Source: a bacterium | GTDB taxonomy: Bacteria; Patescibacteriota; Minisyncoccia; UBA6257; GWB1-50-10 | Length of the DNA stretch: 7,117 bases | Direction of reading: 5' to 3' | Assembly: GCA_021825465.1 (NCBI GenBank) | Contig: JAKAGX010000031.1 | Span: forward strand, 1 to 7,117 | In this document: in pieces, positions 1 to 5,654 of the stretch | Layout: each line of letters starts with the position of its first letter | How positions within the stretch are numbered: position 1 is the stretch's first letter | The notes under the pieces: generated by a model | Seen by the model: only the letters and a program-made list of their open reading frames with translations | Told to the model about the DNA's origin: nothing | Database searches by the model: none | Made by a program: the position numbers and the translations under genes

Positions 1-1
1 T

Positions 2-2182
2 TCCTCAGTGCAAGAGGTCGACCTCTTAAGAGTTTCCGGCAACTATGTTCCCATAAGCCCCTCCGGTTACATCACGGGTTCCGTCACGACAAGTTCCATA
101 TGGTACGCTCCACAATCGCAAGGTGGAAGTTACACGTACAGCGATTATCCGCCGGCACCGGGAAGTTATACCTACGTTCTTCGGTTAGTTCAAGGTCCTC
201 GTAACTTCAGCTACAGCAATCAAACGACGTGCTCGATTGGTGGGTCGCAGGGTCCGACAACGAGCGATGCGCCGACCTTGGTGCAAGCGTTTGCAAACAG
301 CCCTTCGACGGTCTACTTGAATTGGAAAGACAATTCGACATCGACCGCCGGAACATATCAATTTGTCGTGCAGCGGATGAAGGTAACGCCGAACAATCCG
401 ACGTCGACCTCGGCGAGCGCGACCGAAGATACACCGACCGACGTCTTTACCACGGTGAATTGGAAGGATAACACGACTTCGACCACCTACTACGGCTTGA
501 TCGAGCGAAGCACCTCGACATATTTTGCGACAACGAATCAGTTTCACTATGAATCTCAAGTACCTCTGCTTTCGAAAATAACCGATACGCCGTGGATCCC
601 CGACTCCATGAATCCCACGAAGAGTTTCAGCAAGACCGACGGGGTGACAAACGGATCCTTAAGCGAGGCGACGACCTATTATTATCGCGTCCGCGAATGT
701 TCGACATTGGGACTCGGCGGTCTCTATGCTTCAAGCACCGGAAATGCCGTTTTGAATGCTGGACCCGATGGGGAACCGTCCGTCGCATGCACGTGGCCGT
801 CCGCCGCTTTCTCGGTGACGACGCCGCCCTATGCACCAGCCAATCTTTCCGCATCGGCTAACGGAACGTCGGAAATCGACTTGAGTTGGACCAATAACTC
901 TCAAAGAGCCTCTTCCATCCAGATTTTCCGGGACGGGTCGTATCTTACGGCTGTCTCGTCTTCAACGACGTTGTACCAAGATACCGGCTTGTCGTCCGAT
1001 ACGAAACATTCTTACACCGTGCGAGCCTCCTACACCGGGTACGATACGGTATTGGGAAGAAATGTAACGGTTTACTCAAACCAGAGTAGTGCATCGTCCG
1101 CAACTACTAACTTTATCGTGAGCGTCGGGATAAATCCCAATGGAGGAGGATCGGTGACGAGTAATCCAACCGGTATCAGTTGTGGAAGCGGCGGCAGTTG
1201 CTCAGCGAGTTTCACGAATGGTACACAGGTCGCCTTGAACGCGAGCCCTTCAAGTAACTATGCATTCGGTTCGTGGTCGTGCATCGGCAATTGCGGAAGC
1301 AGTTATGGCCCCCAGTATCACCTGAGTGGGACTGCTCAGGTGACGGCAGCATTCAACTCAACCGCGCCGCAAGTGACACTTTCGGTCAGCGTCAGTCCGC
1401 AAAATGTCGGTAACGTAACCATTACGCCGGGGAATGGGTTTGTCTCAGGAAATGGATCGTACACCTTTGCATCGGGAACACAAGTTTCCCTGACTGCCCG
1501 TTCGGTCGTTCCGTCATATGTCTTTACGAAATGGACGGGCGGCGCTTGCAATAATTCAACGAACAGCGTTTGTAATTTCACGATCAATACTTCTACTCAG
1601 GTAACGGCGAATTTTACCCGCTCGCTCGGCAGTTCACCTAACCCTCTCATAGCTTCACTTATAAACGCGGCATCGTCGGCAGGGAATTTTGTGAAGGGCA
1701 TTGCGGAAGGTTTCGCCCAAGGTGTAAGCCGCGTCGCGGGGGATATAGCTTCGGGTTTTGGAAAGGTAATCGCTCTCTTTGCAACTCCTTCGACCGCGGA
1801 AGGGCAAACGACGCCGTATGATTCGTACTTTGTATCCGTCACGACGACCACAAATCCCGCAGTCATAGACGGCAGCCTTTCGCCGGACACGGTCTATGCG
1901 TACCGCGTGAAGGTGCACTATACGGACGGAAGAGCGAACCCGGACAGCGCGTGGTCATCGTGGGCGGCGGTCAAAACGCTCGTTTCGGGCGTGAGTTCAA
2001 CGGGCACGCCGGTGCCCATTTGCACCGCGAACAGCGTTTGCAATCAAAGCATCACGGGCGTGTCGCAATCAACTCCCGATACGAACCGGAATCCGCAAGT
2101 TGAAAAATCCGAAGGGCAGTGTCTTACGAATGCCGACTGCATCAATGTCGGCCGGGTGAACAATCTCTTCCAAGAAAAGTAA
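2..2182 (+). CDS. Large Fn3/InlB-repeat surface or secreted protein, 5' end missing
   Basis: Probable extracellular or cell-surface protein, possibly an adhesin; the exact function is not recognised. The frame is open to the left edge, so the GTG at 8 is most likely internal; there is no signal peptide after it. Residues are numbered from that GTG. Fibronectin type III-like strands occupy about 88-255 and 275-365, with typical 'NWKDN', 'DLSWTNNS' and 'L-S-x-x-T-x-Y-x-Y-R-V' patterns. Two InlB-B-like repeats lie at about 370-450 and 456-537, each with a 'GxVTxxP/NxG' start, an 'F-x-x-W' core and a 'VTAxF' end. A Gly/Ala-rich, probably helical segment (about 545-600) precedes a third Fn3 C-terminal half (about 603-662). 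The tail carries two C-x2-N-x2-C pairs (C672/C678, C705/C711). The composition is rich in Ser, Thr and Asn, as usual for secreted beta-sandwich proteins. It converges on comF with an 11-nt gap. The reading frame is certain; the role is inferred. Confidence 0.85.
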   Translation, partial: SSVQEVDLLRVSGNYVPISPSGYITGSVTTSSIWYAPQSQGGSYTYSDYPPAPGSYTYVLRLVQGPRNFSYSNQTTCSIGGSQGPTTSDAPTLVQAFANSPSTVYLNWKDNSTSTAGTYQFVVQRMKVTPNNPTSTSASATEDTPTDVFTTVNWKDNTTSTTYYGLIERSTSTYFATTNQFHYESQVPLLSKITDTPWIPDSMNPTKSFSKTDGVTNGSLSEATTYYYRVRECSTLGLGGLYASSTGNAVLNAGPDGEPSVACTWPSAAFSVTTPPYAPANLSASANGTSEIDLSWTNNSQRASSIQIFRDGSYLTAVSSSTTLYQDTGLSSDTKHSYTVRASYTGYDTVLGRNVTVYSNQSSASSATTNFIVSVGINPNGGGSVTSNPTGISCGSGGSCSASFTNGTQVALNASPSSNYAFGSWSCIGNCGSSYGPQYHLSGTAQVTAAFNSTAPQVTLSVSVSPQNVGNVTITPGNGFVSGNGSYTFASGTQVSLTARSVVPSYVFTKWTGGACNNSTNSVCNFTINTSTQVTANFTRSLGSSPNPLIASLINAASSAGNFVKGIAEGFAQGVSRVAGDIASGFGKVIALFATPSTAEGQTTPYDSYFVSVTTTTNPAVIDGSLSPDTVYAYRVKVHYTDGRANPDSAWSSWAAVKTLVSGVSSTGTPVPICTANSVCNQSITGVSQSTPDTNRNPQVEKSEGQCLTNADCINVGRVNNLFQEK

Positions 2183-2193
2183 ATCAAGGGAAT

Positions 2194-2949
2194 TTACGCT
2201 TTTGCGGCAACGAGGGCGATGATCTTCTTCGCCCCGTTTGTTTTGAGGAGTCTCGCAAGCTCTCCCATGGTGGCGCCTGAAGTAAAGACGTCGTCGACGA
2301 GGAATACGTTCCTCCCTGCTATCTTCGAGGCGTCTCGGATGGCAAAACATCCGCGGACGTTCTCGGCCCTCGCTGCGCGCGAGGATTGCTTGATCTGCGG
2401 CGCTGTTTTTCGCACTCTCGCAAGAACGCCGGCTTCAATGCGGAAATTCGGCAGCCGATGCCCGCCATCGAGCATCTTTGAAAATTTTCCAATTTCTTGC
2501 GCAATGAGGAGCGATTGATTGAAGCCCCTTCTTCTTTCTCGCGAGGAGTGAAGGGGGACCGGGACCATCACAAAGTCGTCATAGCCCGCATCCTTGATGC
2601 TTGCGATGCTTTGGAGATAGGAAACGATGAAAAAGGCAAGCGGAGCGGCCGCTCGCTTGACGTGGCTGTATTTCAGGAGATGGATGACCTTTCGAATCAC
2701 TGGATCCTCGAAAAAGAACGGTGCAGCAAGCACGAATTGAACTCCTCCATGGCAAGGAACATGCGGCGCAGGAAGCCTCCTGCCGCACGCCGGACAAAAG
2801 AATCCGCTTGTCGTTTGAAGGCGGGAACGGCACGATGTGCAGAGCGACAACGTTCTTTCATCCTCACCGACGATCGTTTCGCACGAAAGGCAGATCGGCG
2901 GGAAAACGACATCGAAGATCGCGTCGATGAGTTCGCGGAGCCCCTCCAT
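2194..2949 (-). CDS. comF: ComF family protein (ComFC-type phosphoribosyltransferase)
   Basis: Cytoplasmic protein of the ComF/GntX family, a PRTase-fold protein needed for natural transformation in several bacteria; its precise reaction is not firmly established. At 251 aa it is full length for the family. The N-terminus has the zinc-ribbon-like cysteines C20/C23, C37/C40, C52/C55 and C66. The middle carries the family signatures 'LLKY' (91-94), 'PVPL' (130-133) and 'RGFNQ' (141-145). The C-terminus has the PRPP-binding loop 'VFLVDDVFTSGAT' (215-227) with the paired Asp219/Asp220. The ATG at 2949 is chosen because the conserved first Cys pair follows at the usual distance and a consensus -10 box lies just upstream. 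No Shine-Dalgarno sequence is visible and the predicted leader is only a few bases. The gene is divergent from pilM (25-nt gap), which fits a competence/pilus neighbourhood, though that link is inference. Confidence 0.95.
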   Translation of the reverse strand: MEGLRELIDAIFDVVFPPICLSCETIVGEDERTLSLCTSCRSRLQTTSGFFCPACGRRLPAPHVPCHGGVQFVLAAPFFFEDPVIRKVIHLLKYSHVKRAAAPLAFFIVSYLQSIASIKDAGYDDFVMVPVPLHSSRERRRGFNQSLLIAQEIGKFSKMLDGGHRLPNFRIEAGVLARVRKTAPQIKQSSRAARAENVRGCFAIRDASKIAGRNVFLVDDVFTSGATMGELARLLKTNGAKKIIALVAAKA

Positions 2950-2960
2950 GGTGTGTTACC

Positions 2961-2990
2961 ATTATACTATCGCAATGAAGCTGATGGGAA
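2961..2990 (-). promoter_or_regulatory. Predicted comF promoter
   Basis: On the minus strand a perfect TATAAT (2966 to 2961) is preceded, after an 18-nt spacer, by TTCCCA (2990 to 2985), which matches the TTGACA consensus at four of six positions. The comF ATG begins 11 nt after the -10, so transcription would start about 4-7 nt before the start codon. The mRNA would be leaderless or nearly so, consistent with the lack of a Shine-Dalgarno sequence. The -35 lies inside the first codons of pilM. The promoter is predicted from sequence alone. Confidence 0.55.
2963..2968 (+). promoter_or_regulatory. Predicted -10 box for the pilM operon
   Basis: TATACT differs from the -10 consensus at one position and ends 6 nt before the pilM ATG at 2975. 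A transcript starting about 7 nt downstream would begin at or next to the A of that ATG, that is, be leaderless. No convincing -35 hexamer is seen at 16-18 nt upstream (around 2939-2946, which is C-rich). The box shares four bases with the comF -10 on the opposite strand. Confidence 0.45.
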
Positions 2991-4087
2991 TAACAAGCGG
3001 AGTGTCTGGTTTCTTTACGGACGTTCTCAATTTTTTCAAAGGACGCGCGGTCCTCGGTGTCGATATCGGTACAGCATCCATTAAGATCGCCGAAATAAGC
3101 GAAAAAAGCGGAACGCTGAATCTCACGAATTACGGCATTTTGGAAACGAAAGATTATTTGAATCATCCCAATAAAGCGATCCAAACGAGCTCGCTTCCCA
3201 TCGAAGAAGGGGAGTCGGCCGATCTTTTGAAGATGCTTCTCGGCGAAATGAAAACAAAGACGAATCTTGCGATCGCTTCGATCCCTTCGTTCGCGTCGTT
3301 CGGAACGGTCATCGATATGCCGCTCATGTCCCGGGACGAGACGGCAAAGGCGGTTATCTTTCAAGCGCCGCAGTACATTCCGATGCCGGTCGCCGAAACG
3401 CTTGTCGATTGGTTCAAAGTCGACGAATTCACCGGGGATTCGCGGCAAAAATTCCAGCATATTTTCGTCATCGGCATCTCGAAGAAGCTCATTCAAAAAT
3501 ACAAAGACATGTTCCGGGAAGCCGGCCTTCGGCTTGTATCCCTCGAATTCGACGCTTTGGCCGCAACGAGAGCCCTTATCGACGACGGCGCCGAGGAGAC
3601 GATCATTGTTGACATCGGCGCCGAGGAGACGGAAATATTCATCGCTTCAAAGGGTCACTTGGAGTATGTCGGCGGCACGGATTACAGCGGTATTCACTTG
3701 ACGCAATCGGTCGCGCGAAGCCTCGGCATTACGACCCTCCGGGCGGAAGAGTTGAAGCGGCGGAGAGGTTTATCTTCGGAAGGCCCGGAATCGGAGTTAT
3801 CAACATTAACGATTCCGTTTCTGGATGTTATAATACAAGAAGTAAATCACGTGAAGGAGGTGTATCATCGGCGCTACGGCAGAGAAGTCAAGAAGGTCAT
3901 GCTCGTAGGCGGAGGTGCCAATCTCATCGGAATCGAGAAGTACTTCGTGCGGCAAACCGGCCTCATTGAAGCGCAACCCAACATCTTCCGGAAAGTTTCC
4001 TATCAGCTGAATCTCGAACCGACCCTCCGGCGGCTCACCAACGAATTTCCGACGGCGGTGGGATTGGCCGAACGATACTTCGCATAA
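2975..4087 (+). CDS. pilM: Type IV pilus assembly protein PilM (actin-like ATPase)
   Basis: Cytoplasmic actin-fold protein that docks on PilN and links the inner-membrane alignment complex to the pilus motor. With the ATG at 2975 it has 370 aa, close to the usual 350 or so. The frame is open upstream to 2837, but that stretch is antisense to comF and is not coding. The ATG at 2984 is an alternative; 2975 is preferred because a predicted -10 places the transcript start on it. Phosphate-1 motif 'VLGVDIGTASIK' lies at 26-37, phosphate-2 'VDIGAEET' around D213-G215, and the adenosine motif 'VMLVGGGANLIG' starts at V308. The C-terminal 'FPTAVGLAERYF' matches the family's closing helix. The phosphate-2 region contains a 30-bp tandem duplication. 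It is the first gene of the operon; pilN starts 3 nt after its stop. Confidence 0.93.
   Translation: MKLMGITSGVSGFFTDVLNFFKGRAVLGVDIGTASIKIAEISEKSGTLNLTNYGILETKDYLNHPNKAIQTSSLPIEEGESADLLKMLLGEMKTKTNLAIASIPSFASFGTVIDMPLMSRDETAKAVIFQAPQYIPMPVAETLVDWFKVDEFTGDSRQKFQHIFVIGISKKLIQKYKDMFREAGLRLVSLEFDALAATRALIDDGAEETIIVDIGAEETEIFIASKGHLEYVGGTDYSGIHLTQSVARSLGITTLRAEELKRRRGLSSEGPESELSTLTIPFLDVIIQEVNHVKEVYHRRYGREVKKVMLVGGGANLIGIEKYFVRQTGLIEAQPNIFRKVSYQLNLEPTLRRLTNEFPTAVGLAERYFA
3581..3640 (+). repeat. 30-bp tandem duplication inside pilM
   Basis: Two adjacent 30-nt units (3581-3610 and 3611-3640) match at 22 of 30 positions and share an uninterrupted 16-nt block, CGGCGCCGAGGAGACG, at 3586-3601 and 3616-3631. 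Both are in frame and encode related decapeptides containing Gly-Ala-Glu-Glu-Thr. The second copy forms the phosphate-2 nucleotide-binding motif; the first sits immediately before it. Confidence 0.8.
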
Positions 4088-4090
4088 TTT

Positions 4091-4666
4091 ATGGACCCGG
4101 AACAAAATCAACAGCAACCAACGACCAGCCTCAACGAGGCTTTTGCGAATTCGCCCGTTTCGATCGGAACGCCGTGGCGGCTTTTCGTTTTTTCCCTCCT
4201 CCTCTTCGCATTTTCACTTCTCGTTTATTTCGGACTGAAGGTCGGCTACGAGAATTATCTTCAGTCCCGCTCCCAAGCGCTCGATCAGAATTTGGCACAA
4301 CTCTCAAATTCGATCAGTCAGCAGGATCAGCAGCAGTTCATCAACATTTATTCGCAGATCGTGAACCTCAAGAGCGTCTTATCGAGCCATCTTTTTACCG
4401 CCAATGTTTTTCCTTTCCTCGAGCAAAACACCCTCCCCCAGGTTTTTTATACGGAAGCCAAATTCACGGGATATACCGGAACGCTTGAGCTGAGCGGACA
4501 GGCCGCATCGCTCCAAACGCTTGCGGAGCAGCTTTCGCAGTTTGAAAAAGCGCCCGAGCTTTCGAATGCGGTTTTGTCCAGCATGAATTTCAATCCGAGC
4601 GGCAACACAACCTTCGTTATCACCCTTACCTTCAGTCAGAGCTATTTATCGAAACCGGCATCATGA
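4091..4666 (+). CDS. pilN: PilN-like type IV pilus inner-membrane protein
   Basis: Bitopic inner-membrane protein, the expected partner of PilM and PilO. At 191 aa it matches the PilN size. It has a short Gln/Asn-rich cytoplasmic N-terminus (1-30), one membrane span at about 31-50, a helical, probably coiled-coil linker (about 55-105), and a ferredoxin-like domain from about V118. The last reads like PilN: 'VFYTEAKFTG', then 'LELSGQAASLQTLAEQLSQF', then a strand ending 'FVITLTFS'. The canonical PilM-docking motif (I-N-L-L-P near the N-terminus) is absent; the nearest sequence is 'SIGTPWRL' just before the span. The assignment therefore rests on topology, the C-terminal pattern and gene order. 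No Shine-Dalgarno sequence precedes it, so translation is probably coupled to pilM. Its TGA stop overlaps the pilO ATG in an ATGA. Confidence 0.8.
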   Translation: MDPEQNQQQPTTSLNEAFANSPVSIGTPWRLFVFSLLLFAFSLLVYFGLKVGYENYLQSRSQALDQNLAQLSNSISQQDQQQFINIYSQIVNLKSVLSSHLFTANVFPFLEQNTLPQVFYTEAKFTGYTGTLELSGQAASLQTLAEQLSQFEKAPELSNAVLSSMNFNPSGNTTFVITLTFSQSYLSKPAS

Positions 4667-5262
4667 AACCCTCAACTAAAAGAGCCCTCAGCATTCTCTT
4701 TTCGGTCTTCTTCTTGATCGCAACGATCGTTGTTTATTCGAGCTTGATAGAGCCCGAAATAGGGAACTCGAACGGGCTGCAGTCCGAGGTTGCTTCGAAA
4801 ACCAACGCATACCAGAACCAAAAAGCGGCCGTATCCCAAGTTTCGAAGCTTATCAGCCAGTTCCAAAACGCGGCACAGCTCCAGCAGACGCTTTCCCTTG
4901 CCATGCCCATCGGACCGAGCGTTACCGACGCTTTGAATCAGTGGTACACCATTTCCCAAAACTCTCAAGCAAGCGTCCAGTCGCTCAATATCAAGCTTGG
5001 GAAAACTCTCACGAGTTCCAATCAACCGCTTGCGAAGGGGATGGGAACGATAACCGTCGATCTCGGCATTGTGGGAACGTATGACGCCGTGAAGCAATTT
5101 TTGACATCGGTGGAATCGAACACGCGGCTCATCAACGTCACGTCGTTCGACTTCAAGCCGTTGGTAAGCAGCGGGCAAGGAGGCGCGACGACGCAATCGC
5201 CGAGCTCAAATCAACTTTATTCTTTGCAAATGACGGTCAATACATTTTATCAAGGGAATTAA
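4663..5262 (+). CDS. pilO: PilO-like type IV pilus inner-membrane protein
   Basis: Bitopic membrane protein that pairs with PilN in the T4P alignment complex. At 199 aa it is of normal PilO length. It has a short basic N-terminus, one membrane span at about 8-27, a Gln/Ser-rich coiled-coil stretch (about 40-75), and a ferredoxin-like domain. This domain carries the PilO hallmark around 135-165: 'GIVGTYDAVKQFLTSVE' followed by 'RLINV' (R155), matching the family pattern of a G-x-Y helix ending before an R-L-(I/V) strand. A low-complexity Ser/Gln/Gly loop near 170-182 precedes the last strand. The start overlaps the pilN stop by four bases (ATGA), which indicates translational coupling and a single transcript. 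Confidence 0.85.
   Translation: MKPSTKRALSILFSVFFLIATIVVYSSLIEPEIGNSNGLQSEVASKTNAYQNQKAAVSQVSKLISQFQNAAQLQQTLSLAMPIGPSVTDALNQWYTISQNSQASVQSLNIKLGKTLTSSNQPLAKGMGTITVDLGIVGTYDAVKQFLTSVESNTRLINVTSFDFKPLVSSGQGGATTQSPSSNQLYSLQMTVNTFYQGN
5252..5257 (+). promoter_or_regulatory. Shine-Dalgarno for the PilP-like gene
   Basis: AAGGGA lies 9 nt before the ATG at 5267 and 18 nt before the in-frame ATG at 5276, which favours the first start. It is the only clear purine-rich ribosome binding site in front of a gene in this window, and it overlaps the end of pilO. Confidence 0.5.
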
Positions 5263-5266
5263 ATCT

Positions 5267-5557
5267 ATGGCGATCATGGTAGAACAAGACAAGAAGCCGG
5301 CAAATTGGGTGAACATCATCGCAATCGTGGTTTTCATCGTGCTGGTGTTCGCGGTCGCGTACTTCATCTTTTTCAATAAACCGCAGCTCATCGACGTCGT
5401 GCTGCCGGGGAATTTAAAGAGCATCAATACGTTGTCCCAAGTTCAAATAGACCCGACGCCGGTCGTTCAATCGCTCCAGAAGTATTTCACGACGAACTAC
5501 GGATCGTCGCTCACGATACCAACGCCGGGAAGGACGAATCCGTTCGCGCCGTTCTAA
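5267..5557 (+). CDS. Small PilP-like membrane protein of the pilus operon
   Basis: A 96-aa protein in the position where pilP lies in many T4P operons. It has a 14-residue polar N-terminus, one strong membrane span (about 15-37), a short linker and a C-terminal 'GRTNPFAPF'. Arg-x-(N/D)-P-F motifs of this kind occur in PilP/GspC-type linker proteins, where they lead into a beta domain that contacts the secretin. Here the chain stops right at the motif and no lipobox is seen. If the organism lacks an outer membrane, loss of the secretin-binding domain would make sense. This is inferred from context and motif; it could instead be an unrelated small pilus accessory protein. The start at 5267 is supported by the spaced AAGGGA. 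Confidence 0.7.
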   Translation: MAIMVEQDKKPANWVNIIAIVVFIVLVFAVAYFIFFNKPQLIDVVLPGNLKSINTLSQVQIDPTPVVQSLQKYFTTNYGSSLTIPTPGRTNPFAPF

Positions 5558-5642
5558 AACGGATAATGACGAATAGTAACGAATGCTCATGGGTATGACG
5601 CGTACGAGGTTTATCCGGCAGTACCCGTAAGTATCCGTTTTA
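5555..5642. repeat. Long imperfect palindrome between the PilP-like gene and pilB
   Basis: A perfect 11-bp inverted repeat, TAAAACGGATA (5555-5565) and TATCCGTTTTA (5632-5642), begins on the stop codon of the PilP-like gene and ends 12 nt before the pilB ATG. Complementarity continues inward with mismatches to about 5583/5614. The inside shows roughly 10-nt periodicity: left units resemble ACGnATAnn, right units resemble nTAyCCGnn. A short inner stem, GGGTA (5591-5595) with TACCC (5622-5626), is also possible. CGGATAA (5560-5566) can alternatively pair with TTATCCG (5611-5617). It may be an intergenic palindromic repeat, a processing site or a weak attenuator. No gene is seen in this gap. Confidence 0.75.
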
Positions 5643-5654
5643 TCTCAATCAATA

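Noticed and set aside
8..10. GTG at 8 as the true start of the surface protein
   Set aside because: The frame is open to the window edge and no signal peptide or ribosome binding site accompanies it; the gene almost certainly begins further left.
2837..2974. Upstream extension of pilM
   Set aside because: The 46 extra codons lie mostly antisense to the zinc-ribbon part of comF and precede the predicted promoter; PilM homologues start near the phosphate-1 motif.
2497..3084. Long open frame on the + strand opposite comF
   Set aside because: It is antisense to a clearly conserved comF, runs into the start of pilM in another frame, and its Arg/Lys-rich translation resembles no family.
5249..5263. 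Shared ATCAAGGGAATT at 2183-2194 and before the PilP-like gene
   Set aside because: A 12-nt match in unrelated contexts (one at a gene end, one a ribosome binding site) is plausibly chance and shows no extended similarity.
5555..5642. The palindrome as a simple rho-independent terminator
   Set aside because: The stem is A/T-rich at its base, long and mismatched, has no clean T-tract after it, and lies inside an operon where pilB should be co-transcribed.
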